From Panagrolaimus kolymaensis (Eukaryota > Nematoda > Chromadorea > Rhabditida > Panagrolaimidae): a DNA stretch of 64,000 bases. The translations under genes were made by a program, and so were the position numbers. The first letter of the stretch is position 1. Each line of letters starts with the position of its first letter. Under the pieces are notes generated by a model. That model searched no databases. It saw only the letters and a list, made by a program, of their open reading frames with translations, and was not told where the DNA came from. The stretch lies in assembly GCA_028622995.1 (NCBI GenBank), contig JAJQJQ010000033.1, forward strand, positions 2,418,001 to 2,482,000, given 5' to 3'. Below are positions 11,802 through 25,219 of the stretch, piece by piece.

Positions 11802-14800
11802 TTAAAACTTTTTTAAAATAAAGTAATAAAAAGAACTAACCTTAATTTTTGGTCGTTGAGGTTGAGACATCTTTGATAATTCCTAAAAAATTAAGATATG
11901 ATACTTTAATTAAAAATTTAAAAAGCTTACGTTATTTAGCCGATGATGTGGCTTGATTTCTTTATCATCTTCATACATTGTTTTCAAACTTTCAATCAGG
12001 GATGAATCATCCTTTTTCTTGATCCAATTCAAAAGGGTTCCATTCAAATTTGGCCGAGTTTTATTGACTTTCTGATTTAATTCAAACTTTGATGGTTCTT
12101 TTGATAATTTTTCATTTGATCTTTTTATAAGTAAGCCTCTTTCGGTGAAAAATCTTGCACATCCTTCAAAGAAGCTATCAGGATCATTATAGCAAACCAA
12201 ACCAGGCCGGATCCATGCAGATAAATGTGCTTTTGGTATAGTGCAAAATCGTGCATCTGCTAAAACAACAATACCGAAATCTTCTTTATGCCGAATAACT
12301 CTTCCAATTGCTTGGTTGACAGCTTTTAATCCTTCAAGGCGATACCATTCATCTGGATTTAAAGAGTTTTTATCAGCCATAGTTCCAAGATAATGCTTTT
12401 TGAGAACGACTCGAGGATCATTTGGTGGCGAATATGGAATGCCACAAAGAAATACAGCTCGACAATGTGAATCAGGAAGATCAATACCTTCACTTATCTA
12501 AAAACAGAGAATTTTAGAAGAATAAATTTAAATCCAGGTATTGCTTTTGTATGGCAAACAATTTATTTCAAAATCTTACTTTGCCTCGACAGACAGCAAA
12601 GAACGCAGCTCCACGACCACTTCGAATCATTTGATCAAATTGTGCTAACATTTCAGGAAGTTCTGTTTTACCTTTGGGCTCCACAAAAATTTTCTTATGT
12701 CGCTCCAACAATGACCATAATGTTATACCAGAATATGTTTGCTTCTAAATTTTCTAATTATTACTTATATCTTTATGTATCAAAAATTACTTTTAAATCA
12801 TCAATCATAGAATACATTTGAGAATAAGATGCAAAAAAGACCAACATTCCTTGAGGTGTAACTTCCATAGTTTGTAAGAGCGTTCTTCCCATTGCATCAA
12901 TGTATGACTTATTTGTTCTGTTTTTAAAAGTTCCAAGTAGCTCGATTTTTGTTGAAGATCTTCTCAAAGCACCAATTAAAACTTGACTTTGTTTAGCGAT
13001 GTGTTCATTTTCTAGTTGAAATCGAAATGGACTAAAAATTTGGTCATCAATTTGCACAATTATTTACAGAAACTTACATTCCCATTGAAGTTAAAAATTG
13101 TGGCAAAGGTGCTAGTGTTCCCGAAGTAACAATAATTGAACGAATTCCTCTTGAGGAAACTAATTTCATCGCTAAAGAAGCAGAAAAGCACCAATACTTG
13201 AGTTTCACAGCATCATCATCTCTTTCAACATACAATAAGAATTTCTTGGATGCTTCATTAGCTGATGTTTTTTCAATGGTTTTTCCCATAGCAACTTCAA
13301 AAGAATCAGTGAATACTCGTGAAATCAAAACCGCAAAATCTGCAAGTGTTTTTCCTCTTTCAGCCCAAATTCCAGAATTTTTGCCAGCTAAAATTCAAAA
13401 AATAAATAAACTTTTAATATGTATGGGAAAGTAAACCTTGTTGAGCTAAAAACATTCCAATCATATCAATAACATTTAAAACTGCATCTCTTTGTGTTCG
13501 TAAAAATTCAGCAGATTCCAAAAGTTGAACCATTTTTTCACCAGGATATACACTCCCATCAAGTGAAAAAACTTTATTAGCATATGATGTTTCTTCTTTT
13601 GCAAATGCATCCAATACTTTTTCAAAAAGTAACAATCTTTCTAAAAAAACAAACAAATAAAATTTTGTACAGTCGATAAATTTTTACCAAGTAATTGTGC
13701 AACGTCGGCTTGCGATACTCTTTCGGCTTCTTTCTTCACTTTCTTTGTTTCATCTTGAATTAATTTATCAAACGTTAGCTTGGAATTTTCCTAAAATTTT
13801 AAATTCAGCGGTTATATGATTTGAATATTCTTACACCCTCTTCACGTCTTGTTTCTTCATCATCGATAAGCATATTTAAGACATGTTGTGCTTCTTTAAT
13901 ACACAAAGCATTATCAGAAGTTGACCATTCGATAGAAACTGAATCTTCACATGTTGATTCCTAAAGTTCAAAATTATTATCTGTATCAAAGAGAAAAAAA
14001 AAACAAACCAAATTGTGAGCTTCATCAATAATAAGGATGTTTCCTTTGAGCTGAAAGTTTACAAAGTTTTAAAGTTTCATAGATAGCTGAAATAAAAGCT
14101 TACATGAACTTTCAAAGCTCTTCGAACTTTAGGATCAAAAACATAATTGTATGGAAGAAGTACAAGATCAGCGTTTTCAAGCATGGATTGAGTTCGGAAA
14201 TATGGACAATGCCTAAATTTCTTTGCAGCTGTTACAAGATCTTCAATATCCATAACATCTGGGGATTCTTTTTGATACATTTCATCAACGTTAGCAAGAT
14301 CCTCTAAAACAAAGGACACAAATTATTATTTAACGAATACAATTAAAGCCATACTTTCCAATCCATTTGCATATACACATTTATGAGATTTTACCAAATT
14401 GCGACAAACTTGGCCCTGTAACTTAATATTATATAAAATAAATGAAAAATTTAAGGATTACTTTTATTTGACTGTCTTGTTCATTTTTAACCTTTTCATT
14501 GATACAAAGTTGATCTCGAGATGCAAGAACACAGGTTTTCATGCTGAAAAATGGGAATTCCAGTTGGAAAAATAAAATGAATGACTTACTATTTGTATCT
14601 TGTTTTGTTTAATTCTCGTACAACTTGTTGCAGCTGGCTGTGAGTTCGTGAAGCATAAATAATGGTTGGATAAAGTTGTGAATTTTCATTTTTAGCAACT
14701 AAAAAAATGTTTTTATCATCATTAAACGAACAAGAAACAAACCAGGATTGATAATTCCACTTGAATCGATGATGTTGGGACGAGAGACAGCTTTAAATTT

Positions 14801-15030
14801 TTCCAACCAAGCTAATGATGCACATAACAAAGATAGAGTTTTACCCGTACCAGTAGGCGATTCTAATGCAGCATTTGAACTCTAAATAAATAAATTTAAG
14901 AAATTTGTAAAAATTCACGAATACTCACTGTTGAAATAGCATCAATAACATTTTTCATATATTTTCTTTGACATTCATATGGTTCATATGGGAATTCAAC
15001 TCGTGTACCCGATACCTCTTCGACATGCAT
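11802..15030 (-). CDS. rtel-1: RTEL1-type FeS helicase (regulator of telomere length)
   Basis: A 5'-3' superfamily 2 helicase that unwinds D-loops and controls recombination and telomeres. Fifteen exons run from 15030 to about 11841. Walker A SPTGTGKT is at residues 42-49. Motif Ia-like [10 protein letters not shown] follows. An iron-sulphur cysteine cluster is visible (CRN...HKC...HCPYF). The DEAH box is at about 240-243, and motif VI reads [14 protein letters not shown]. The start [20 protein letters not shown] matches the RTEL1 N-terminus and fits it better than XPD, FANCJ or DDX11. Exons: 15030-14929, 14881-14743, 14698-14590, 14543-14462, 14415-14355, 14303-14104, 14050-14009, 13960-13835, 13790-13688, 13640-13437, 13387-13078, 13031-12791, 12744-12580, 12497-11931, 11882-11841. 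Exon 15 either reads on to a stop at 11802, used here (844 residues), or splices to a short exon near 11620-11598. Both are much shorter than vertebrate RTEL1 and lack its harmonin-like and RING regions. Confidence 0.93.
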
Positions 15031-16005
15031 TTTATTATGTGACAGATATAAATAACAATAACAGATAAAATAGCAACAAATTTTTTGAAGTGAAAAGTTT
15101 TTTTAAAAGTTTATAACTTTTTGAAAATCATCAAAGGCGCCTTTCTAACCCATTACGCCAAATAAAAGAGTGTGCTACGTTTTGAAAAGAACCTACGGTA
15201 ATTACATTTACCGAATTTAGGACTTTGTCAAATAAAATTAATTTGATATTGATTATGTAATGAAATAAGGTATATGTTGGCACTAGTTTAGACTAAAGAT
15301 TTGAAAGGTTTTTCTATTTTGTTTGGTGATAACAAAAATATTTACCAAATCAAAATTTCCTCTGATATCTGCTTGGTTGTAGTTTATGCTTTTGTTAATT
15401 AGCTATGTGACGATGCTTTGTTATTTAAAAGCATTAAAAAAACATGTTTCACTTTAATAATCTTTGAACATCCCGATATTTTTTAAATAAAAAATGGCGC
15501 GAGTGTCATTAATTAACAACAATATACGTTCTTGAAAAGCTGGTACATTTCTAAAATAATCCAGTTGCGTCATATTTCATGGAAGCTTTTTTTTCAAATC
15601 TTCAAAAATATTGTGGAAATTCTTAATCAACTAGTTTTTCCTCATCATCAAGAGAAGCATCTTCGTCGCCTCTTCGTCACAAGCCTTGAAAAAGCACGGC
15701 GTAATCATCGCCTCTTCAAACTATTTTTCTTCTGCCAATTACCGGATATAATATAATTCTCGTCGTTGTAAAAAAGATGGAAAAAAGAGTCAGTAACACT
15801 GGATTTCACATAAAAATATAAAAAGGTGTCCGAAGGATGCTGTTTTAAAACATTAAAAATGAAGGACGTTAAAGATTTTAAGCGGCGATAAACGTTCCTC
15901 CTTCCTCAAAAATATCATATTCTAATTGACTGACTAGCAGCACCAGAACAGAAAAAGAAGAAAAAAACGTGAGGGTGAAAAAGAAGAAGAAGAAAACTTT
16001 AAACC
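15031..16005. other. Divergent promoter region, rtel-1 and SWEET genes
   Basis: Lies between two genes that are transcribed away from each other. I see no exon. The open frame at 15532-15756 has no splice context or family resemblance. Confidence 0.45.
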
Positions 16006-18005
16006 TTGGATTATTTTATCCACGCTATAAAAAAAATATTCCAACCAAATGCGATGAAACTTTCAGATGCTGCTAGTATAGCATCTTCTGAATTTTCACC
16101 AATTAAATTATTTGAAATTTATACATCTAATTTAGTATGGAATCTTTTTTTAACTTCAACTGCGTGTCATGCCATTTTACTTATTACTTCTCCATTGTAA
16201 GTTTTATTTTTAAAAAAATGTACCTGCAATAATTATTTCGATCCAAATAAAATTATGAAGAATCTTTTTATCTGGCATTTGTTAAACTACCATACCACGA
16301 TTTCTCGCCACCACATAATTAGTTCGATTTAGTTAACAAAAATTTTAATTAAAGCTTTCAATATTTCAAGAAAATTAAAAGCTAGTGAAACAAAAAATAA
16401 AAATATTTCTTTTTTTCCTAAAAATTTTGGTCGGTTTTGTAAGCAAAGAAAAATTTTTTAATTTTTGATGACTTTTGTTAATAAATCATTGTGCTTTTGT
16501 TTTATTTTTTACGTCTAGCGATTTTCTCTTTTGACACCTGAAATCTGCGTTCTCTCACTGAACCTCGCTGAAAAAAATGCGAGTTTTGGTGTGAGTGACA
16601 AAATATTAAAATTTTCAAATACGTTTATTGATTTTTTTAAATAATGAAAAACTTATTGTATATAAATCTAAAGAAGAATAATTTATTGACTTTTCGATTG
16701 ATCCATTATTTTTTTAGGCAAGCAGTAATAAAATGGTATAGGCGTCAATCGAGTGATACGGATACTCCAATACCATATATATGTAGCATAATTGGAACAT
16801 TATTATGGTTACGATATGCAATATTTATTGAAGATCTTAAACTTATATTACTTCAAAGTTATGCTGCAATTATGCAATCATTTTTTATTATCACTATGAT
16901 AATTTACAGGTCGAGAAAGGTATCATCCCAAGAAAAAATACCTAATTTATGAAATTATTTTTTTTAGAAACGTTTAATTCGTGTTGCTTTAATTGTTGTA
17001 GTTATTATGTCATTATTATTTTTTTATGTTCATCATTTATCCTCAGAAGAAGGGAAGGTTTTTGTGGGTAGACTTGCAAGTGGTGCACAAATTGCCGGGT
17101 CTCTGGTTTGCCCATATTTAATTGTAAGTTATCAACTTTATTATGGTAGCGATATTAATGTTTTTGTGAAGTCCTTTATTCATTTTGTAAGTTAAATTAT
17201 TTATTTAAACATTTTTATAGTACCGAGCTGTTACCTCTAAATGTATTGATTTTGTGCCATTTGCTCCCGTGGCTTTTACTTGGGTCATGGAGATCCATGC
17301 AATAGGGTATAGTATTGGCATAAATGATTTTTATATGTTGGTAAGTAATTTACTCTTTATTTTCTTTATGTCTTGCTTTATTCATTTTTCTATTTGAGTT
17401 ATCGCGAATTCCAGTAAAAAATATAAAATCTTTTTAATTCCCATGATAAGAAGTCTTGAAATCATACGTTTTACCATTAGCCCTGTTCTCTTAATTTTAC
17501 AGCTATACTTAAGCTAACTTTACACATATTATTAAGCTTTGAAAATAGGAGTTATTTACGTCTGTGAATCTTTTTAGCCGCTCATTTTTGATTTTTAAAA
17601 ACTTAAGATTCCAAGTTTTTGTTGCTTAGTTTTATTAGAAAAGACATTTTTCTTCATTTTTTGTATCATATAATCAATGTTATAAACTCAACGTCATTTG
17701 ATGCTATTCTTTTTAATTCATTAAATATTTTATAGCTTGCCAATACAGTATTTTGTTGTATGGATGGTTCGTTACTATTAATGTTTTTTATTTATCCAAG
17801 TGAAAAACCAGAAAATTTATTTGCTGGGAAGGTGAATCTTTTATAAAGCTTCAACTTCTATTTTACCAATAAACTTCTTATATGTGTGCAGGAAGATATT
17901 AATATTGCTTCTGCCACCACTTCCGCCCTCAGTTGCTCATATAATCCAACAAGAACCCTCACAAATGCCACTGCCACATTTTTATCATCAAAGAAACTCG
18001 ATTAA
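16006..18005 (+). CDS. SWEET-family sugar transporter (MtN3/saliva)
   Basis: A passive sugar uniporter of the plasma or internal membranes. Six exons (16006-16196, 16718-16919, 16968-17123, 17221-17340, 17736-17831, 17892-18005) give 292 residues with seven membrane segments in a 3+1+3 layout. The first repeat holds TPIPYICSIIGTLLWLRYAI, matching the SWEET pattern of P...WL.YG. The second holds FVPFAPVAFTWVMEIHAIGY and an Asn in LANTVFCC, the usual TM6 start. The Met at 16051 could be the true start. The short Thr/Ser-rich tail (LTNATATFLSSKK) is specific to this protein. C. elegans has several swt genes, and I cannot say which one this matches. Introns 1 and 5 are unusually long for this locus (521 and 395 bp). 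Confidence 0.88.
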
Positions 18006-18315
18006 ATATTTTTTATGGTTCATTATTATTGTTATTAAATTTCATCTCGAATTTTGTTGTAAATTTTTGGAGAAAAAAATGTAAAAATATAAGGTTAAAA
18101 AAATAGTCACGAAATTAAAGAATATTGTTTATTTTATACACTGATTTTTTTACATTATTGTTTGTTTTTATTATTTGTGCGACAGTTTTTAATTCATATT
18201 AAAGCGAAGATCTTTTAAAAAGAAGGACAGAGAAAAATCAATGATAATATATTTTTTTAAAAACAAAGTATTGAGTAAAAAAGAAAGTGTCAGAGATATT
18301 TTGCTATTTTCTTAA
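18006..18315. other. Convergent 3' spacer, SWEET and neuropeptide genes
   Basis: AT-rich 3' flanks of two convergent genes. No other feature seen. Confidence 0.4.
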
Positions 18316-18693
18316 TTAAAGATACCATCCATCAACCATTATGGGCTGTCTATTATTAAATCCAAAAGCTCGACCACCGGAACGTTTTCCATATGCAGAT
18401 GAGAAAAATCTGGGATCATTAAATGTGGAAGAACGCTTTCCGTAAGCAGAGGAAAAAAATCTAGGATCATCAAGGTCGCTTCTTTTTTCATTTGGAAACG
18501 TTGGAAGTGAAAATCGTCGATAACGCGATAACTGTTCTTGGAAATCATTTAATTCTGAAAAGAAAAGCCAGTTAATAGGGGCTAATTATTATGGTATTTA
18601 GTTACCTTGTTGAGAAGCCGCTTCAACAATCGCAAATGAACATAGAAGAATAACAAAAAATGTGGGAAAAATAATTGTTTGAAATTTATTCAT
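18316..18693 (-). CDS. Neuropeptide-like precursor with two RFFSSAY-amide peptides
   Basis: Two exons (18693-18606, 18554-18316) encode 108 residues. An N-terminal signal peptide (MNKFQTIIFPTFFVILLCSF...) ends near residue 25. Dibasic sites then release, in order, a YRR-flanked peptide RFSLPTFPNE before EKR, then SDLDDPRFFSSAYGKR, then SSTFNDPRFFSSAYGKR, and a C-terminal peptide SGGRAFGFNNRQPIMVDGW.. . The Gly before KR in the two repeats predicts C-terminally amidated DPRFFSSAY. This is a nematode NLP-type architecture, and I do not recognise the DPRFFSSAY motif from a named nlp family. A longer open frame overlaps exon 2 in another frame (18548-18339), but it lacks both signal peptide and repeats. 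Confidence 0.85.
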
Positions 18694-21600
18694 ATTTATG
18701 GGTATTTTTTTTTAATTTAAATTGGCACGCTTGCTTTTAACCCTAAAAAACAAAAGACTGAGTTTTATAACAAAACAAATAGCAGCAAAAAATGTAATGA
18801 AATCAAACAAAAAAAAATTTAAAATCCACTAAAAACTGAATTACAAGTTTCCGGCAAAACACGAAATAAAAAAGAAAGAAAGGCGGGATTTGGGTTAACA
18901 AAAAAAAAGAGATAGAAAAGATGACGAGGTACATAACCATGAAAGTTTAGACTTCCATGTCACAGGAAATGAAATTGTTACTATGGGTTATGTTAAAAAG
19001 CCAGGGCAAGATAGAAAGGCAATACATATGAAGCTTGAAAGTTCTCTTTGAAAAAAAGAAAGAATTTCACAGTTTTTAGAAACATGCATAAGGTTCAACA
19101 TTAAACCAAAAAATATGATAATCAAGCGTCTCATCGAATAAAAAAGGATACGATCTTTGAAAAATGCCGCATCATATATAATTTTTATAAAACATCATGT
19201 TGCAATTTCTCGTTTTCAATCTATTTTTTGAGTTAAAGCTTCAAAGAAAGAAAAGGAAAAAAACGTCAAAATTATGTCAGGTTTTTTTATGTCGAAATAA
19301 TAATAAAAAAAAACAGACTAGATTCTTAAGAAAAATAAAGAAGCATCTCAATTATTCAAACTATACATCTTCTTTTTTATGGTTATCCTCTTCTTCGCGG
19401 TTTATTAAATATTCATTCACCCATTCCCAATAACTGTTTCGGCGGCATGTGCTGGTACAGAATGAAGCAGAGGCGTCAAAAACCATGAAGAACAAAAATG
19501 TATGAAACATCATTCATTTGAAGATGCTGCAAAAAAAAATGAAAAAGGTTTGAATGCTAAAATTTATAACCAAAAAAGGAGGACAAAATGATTGGTTCTA
19601 ATTTTAGAATCACCTTTTTGACTGAAAAAAAAAATGGAAGTTATTTTTGTTTTAAAAATTGAGTAAAAATGATAAAGGAAGTTTTTCTAATATTTTAGTG
19701 GAGGTCCATAAATGGCGTAAATTTATTTTTATGATTACAGTAGAATTTTCTATACCACAAGAAAGATTATTTTTGGAGTTAAAATAATAGTAGTTTCAAA
19801 CTAAAAAAGCTCTATTTTATAATTTCTAAACAAAAGCTTTAACAAAAAAAAGTTAAACTAAAAACGTAACATTTTTTGGGAATAAATATTCCAACATTTC
19901 ATTTATCCATTTCTCAAATAAAAAGGTGCAATTTTTGATTGTTTTTATATGTACGAATTTCTTACTCCTAATAAAATAATCCTTCATTTGCCATTTCTTT
20001 TTTAATTTATAAGGTTTCTTCGAAACTTCTTCCTTTTTTATGGCTTTGGCGTAATACATTTCCTTATTTTCTCGGTACCCAACAATTGACTCAAAATTAA
20101 ATGAAGAGTTTTAATTTATTAAAGGATTACTTTTAATATATTTTTTCTTTAAAGATGTGGACTCATTTATTTTATAGTCTTTTAGATGGCTTCCCGAGAA
20201 AATGTGACGACTAAAGGATGAGCTTTGACGCGAATGAAAAAAAAAGAATAATAAAATAATAAAATCACGGGTAATTCACACTCGCTTGCTTGAAAATTAA
20301 TAAAAGAAAAAATAAACTTTAGAATTTTTATAAAAATAACAAATTTCAAAGAACTCAAGTGAGTTTTGATCAAAGAATGGCAAATATTTGAGTGAAAAAA
20401 ATGAGTGATATAAATAAATTTGAAAATTTTCTGAAAAAAAGAAAAAAAAGTTATAATTTTAAATTAGGAAAAAATGGAAACTACAAAACAAAAAATATTG
20501 GTTTGGAACCCTTTTTTCAAAATCTTATTTTGGCAGGCGTAAACCGGTAAAATTATGCTAAAAGGAAAATAAAAAAATTATCCATATTTTTTCTTTTTAC
20601 AATGATGACGAAAACTTCAAATTATTCCAACCCCAAAGCTTGAGGCTAAGCTTAATCTCTTTCTTTTATTTAATAAACACAAAAACAACAAGAGAAAAGG
20701 CGTCGTCGCCCGCCTATGTGTTTCAGCTTCTTTTTTTTTTAAACTTCCAAAAAACACCCTTTTTTATGATGATGATGCATGGTTTTTAAAAAAACAAAAA
20801 ATGTCAAAATTTCTTTAAACAAGGAAATTAAAATTTAACAATGAGACAGACAATCTTCAATCTTCAAAGAATCTTCCATTTTTATATTGAAGGACAAAAA
20901 GCCTGTAAGGTTGAAAACAAAAAGAGTGAATTAAATATTGCTGCAAAACTTTTTTTTAAAGGTCAAAACACAAGGAAGCATATGAAAGTTGGAGGTGGAA
21001 TAGAAATGAATTGGAAACAAAATTGTGTTTGAAGTGTTCATGGCTATATATGTATGTTATGATGTGAATTGGAAAAAATGGGTCAAATTGGTTCTTAGAA
21101 ATGACATTGAAATGCAGCTGCTAAAAATTTATTAAAAGCAGGTAATAAATTTTCCTAAATTGTATTTGAACTATAAATTTATTAAGGGAAAAAATGAATG
21201 ATGCCAAGTTTTGGAACTTGATGTTGGACTATGAAAAATACGTGTGAAACAAACCACCACCAAACTACTGTATTATCACACAAAATTTTTTAACCAAAGT
21301 AAACCCAAAAACATTTTGCAAAAACTTCATTTGCACTAATTTTCTGGTTTTTCCCATGTATATAAAAACTTAATTAGAAATAGCAAAGCTAAACCATTTT
21401 TTTATTCATTCGCTAAAGCCCATAAAAAATGTTAGTTTCCATTAAGATTCTTAATAGGCATTTTTAAAGAGAGGGCAGCTGGTAATAAATCAAAGTAGTT
21501 TAGACTACTACACTACTCGAAAGATAAAATATTTCGCTTGCCTCTCTCTTTAAAAGCCATTACTATGAAACCGATGAATATTACAAATTTATTTCCTGCA

Positions 21601-23502
21601 TTTTTATAAATATTCGAGAAACCTCACGAATTAACAAACTTTTTGTGACACATTTTTAGAAACAAAAACTTAATTTTCTTTGACCCTATTATTTGGTTAA
21701 ATTGACGCCACAAGACAAAAGTTAACATCAAATTTCGGCTTTAAATAAATTCAAAAATTAAGTTTAAAATCCTTTTTTCCACGTTTGCTTTGCAAAGACA
21801 TAAAAAGTTTAGGAATCAGAAATTTTCTTCCGTTTTTCGCACATAATTTAATTGCAACGTGTGCGCATAAAATTTTTTTATTTTAAGTAAAGTTTTGAAA
21901 ATGAAAGTTGTTTTTTATTTTTTTTCACGCCAACTTTAAAGCTGAAATTAAAAATTTAACCTCCCCCGTCTTGAGTGAAGCCTCCTCATTTCTACTGTTT
22001 TTAAAAGATGTTATTTTTTTTTCCAGTTTGAGACAACATTTCTTGGAATAATAATAATTTTAGGGTTTTTTTAATAAAAAAGTAAAATCAAAGATGCAAG
22101 ATTAAAGTAAAAAAATGATATCACCTTTCTTTGATTAACTTTAAAAATTTAATTATCTCTTATTATTATTTTTTTGCATTATTAAATTAGCTTTTAAACC
22201 CTTTTACAACAAAAAAAAGCATGTAACTGGAAACCATAAAAGGCAAATGAAAAAAGGTTTAATTTCCGGGAGATGGCTTACTAAAATTCTAAAGTAAAAA
22301 TTAAAAGAAAAAACAAACAACGGATGAAGCATTTTTGCAAAATGAAAACCACCAAACTAAAAAAGATGTAAACTATCAAAAAAAGTTACAGTATCCTCGT
22401 TGCTGATTTCAACTTCCGTAAAAACTAACTTAAGTTTTTTTTAAAACATCGAAATCAAACAACAAATATCTTATCAAAAACATTTTTTTAAAACAAGTAT
22501 TCACAATGTCAAAAAAGCTCAAAATTGAATGTAATATCCAATTCGAAGTTAGAGTACAAAATATAAAAAGAGACACATTTCCTTATTATATATTTTTTAA
22601 AATGCAAATGAATGGAACTAAAAAATAAAGTATGCATAATCACATAAATCTGTAAGAATTCACATTATTTTTTAGCTTACTTTTGTAAATCCATGAAAAT
22701 ATTTGCATAATTATAACTTTGGGAATATGCGTTCTCCGACGGACACGATGGAATCAAAAACCAAAATGACGCTTCACATTTAGGAGTATTTATGTTTAAC
22801 ATATGTATTTGTTACCATAGAAAGTTTGTTGAATACTTTGTAAATTTTTTTTAAAAGGTTAAAGATTTATTATTTTAAAAAAAGTGACAAACAATGACGT
22901 TTTGATTGAATACATCTGAATGTTAAACTTTCTCATAGCTTTTTATTCCTTTGCAAAAAACTTTTTTGAAATACAAACGTTCTTTTTATTATTATAAACT
23001 TTATTCTCAGCTTGGAATAAAATCAAATGCCAATTCTCAAAACATTTTCAAAAGTATGGAAACTAAAAATAACCGTAAAAATGCAAAAAAAAAAAAATTT
23101 ATTTTTAGAAAGTTCTCATACAAATAGTTAGCAATGGGTCGTCAATGCAAAACGAAATTGCAACTGTTTACAAAAATTTTTGATGTAAAATTAGAAGTGT
23201 TTGACATGTTTCAATACTGTTTAAAAAAAGTGCATAGTAAATAAATCAGTAAAATCAAAATAAATTAAATAAATTAATATTTCGCACTTTTATTGCTTTT
23301 TACTCAACCGATTTTTAATAATTGAATTTATTAAACTTTGTTTACGTGTAATTTGTTTACGTGTAATACCGTAAAAATTCTTTAAATTAATAAACGTGAT
23401 AAAATGAAACAGGTGTTTTTACTTTGATGAAAAAATATTTTACCGCTTTTTTTGTGTTAAAACTTACTTTTTAGTTTTTTTCTTTTAATAACAACTTCTA
23501 AA
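18694..23502. other. 4.8-kb gene-poor AT-rich spacer
   Basis: No exon with splice signals and sensible composition was found. Open frames are short and rich in Lys, Phe and Asn. The last 170 bases hold a tandem repeat described separately. Confidence 0.5.
23335..23364 (+). promoter_or_regulatory. Tandem 15-bp repeat holding two TTGTTTAC sites
   Basis: The unit ttgtttacgtgtaat occurs twice in direct tandem (from about 23338 and 23353). Each copy contains TTGTTTAC, the consensus element bound by forkhead FOXO factors such as DAF-16. The pair sits about 145-165 bases before the chemoreceptor ATG. The repeat is seen directly; binding is inferred. Confidence 0.45.
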
Positions 23503-25219
23503 ATGTTGGAAATTTACTTTCTTGAATTATCATTTTTTATTATTTCCATATTTTTATATTCTTTAGTTTTGATAAGTCTTTATAAAGGATGGAGATCAAA
23601 AAATTCATTATTAAATATTCCATTTTTTAAACTTTGTTTTGTTACGGGTATTTGTGATATGTGTAAGTCGCTTTTTATCAATGCATGGAAAATATAAAAT
23701 TTTACAGTAATCTTGCTAAACAATAATTTGGGAAATGTATTACCAAAAATATGTATTTTTCCAGAATTTTATAAATTACTTGGTAAACCATTTTTGCATT
23801 TATATTTTTTTATTGCTTGGGGTGGTGGCATTTGTCAAGGACTCTGCGTTGTTGTAATTGCTTTCAATCGATTTACAACCATTATTTGTCCCAATATTAA
23901 TATAAAGGTTTGTACTTTTTTTAGTTAGTGGTGATACCAACTTCTGAGTTGTTTGTGTTTGCAATAATAGTAGCCATACATCAAGTAACAACTAACTAAA
24001 AAAAATCTTGGTTGTAAATTTTACGTTTTTTAAAGTCATCTAGGTATGAATGGAGTTATGTCACGTGTATATTCAATTTAATCTTTGCTTTACCTTGTTG
24101 CTTAAACGCTGTGCCTCTTTTTAAAATTTTTAAAGTTACTTGAGTAATTCTGATTCATGTTCTTGGTAACAAGAAAATATTATGCCCTCAGTTGTTTATC
24201 AAAAAAGGTTAAAATGTGTTATTAAATAACTAACTTATTTTGGCTAATTTAATTCATTACCTTTTTTTGTGTTTGATTTCAAAAACACACAAAAATATAG
24301 TGACGCATTTTATTTTGTTTTTAGTATTGGAATTCTCGATGGATATTTTTGGCTTTTTGCATTCAACTTATTCCTGGAATGATTGGCGGCAGTGTTACTT
24401 TGTTTGTGGAAGTTCAATGGCGAAATCAAACAATCGATTGTTCGCTAGTTGCCGGAATTATAAAGTTTGTTTAAAAATAAGAAAATTTAAATTCTGACAT
24501 CTTATTTCAGTAATGGCATTGTTAGAACTTATTTTTCTTTGGCAGTTGTTTTTCTTGCGCTTGTTTCATTTATCCTTATTGTAATGTATTCAATTATAAT
24601 ATTTAGCATTAAAAAGCGACATAAAGCACAAATTAATGTATGTTTTCTTTAAAATTGAAAATCATTGTAAACAAGCCAGTTAAAATATTTTATAAGGCTA
24701 ATTCTGTTAACAGAAGAATAAGGAACCAAGTTTAATTTTTGTTGATAAAATGCCGCTATGTCCTTTTAAAAACATTTTAAAGTAATCTAAAGCTGTATCA
24801 ACTTGCAAATTTCAGAACATAGATATATTGGGATCACATAAGCATAATGTCATACGAAATCAATCTCGTCGAGAATTACGCCTTCTAATAATGTCAAGTA
24901 TTATTTGTGCTGCACAAATTTTTTATTTTATTTACATAGTGATCCGTGAAATCACAAGCATCGATGATGATTATGTGGGCCTAACATTTCTTGGGTAATC
25001 TTCTCTACCAAAACCTTTGTATATTTATAGCATATTTTCAGGGATATTTGCGCGGGTATTAATCCTTACTTACTAATAATATTTTGCAAAACCGTTCGAA
25101 CAAATGTTTTAAAATTACTTAAAATTCCATGTGATCCAAAAAATGTTATTATGATTAATCAATTTTCTTCACCTGTTTCCAGAGGCATTCATACTTCATC
25201 TCCTCGAATTTTGCAATGA
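23503..25219 (+). CDS. SRG-superfamily-like chemoreceptor (7TM)
   Basis: A nematode serpentine chemoreceptor, expected in sensory neurons. Six exons (23503-23662, 23708-23907, 24325-24464, 24511-24637, 24816-24994, 25042-25219) join in phase to 327 residues with seven hydrophobic segments. TM3 reads [18 protein letters not shown], the pattern typical of srg/srv receptors. TM4 follows RW ([19 protein letters not shown]), TM6 starts [19 protein letters not shown], and TM7 has [14 protein letters not shown]. The assignment to the SRG superfamily rather than to srv or sru specifically rests on pattern, not alignment. Intron 2 (417 bp) is long. Two forkhead-type sites lie just upstream. Confidence 0.8.

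Noticed and set aside
11802..15030. DDX11/CHL1, FANCJ or XPD identity for the FeS helicase
   Set aside because: The N-terminal block, the HCPYF cysteine context and the QAIGRVIRH motif fit RTEL1 best.
18339..18548. 69-codon open frame on the minus strand
   Set aside because: It is an out-of-frame shadow of neuropeptide exon 2; the shifted frame has the signal peptide, KR sites and repeats.
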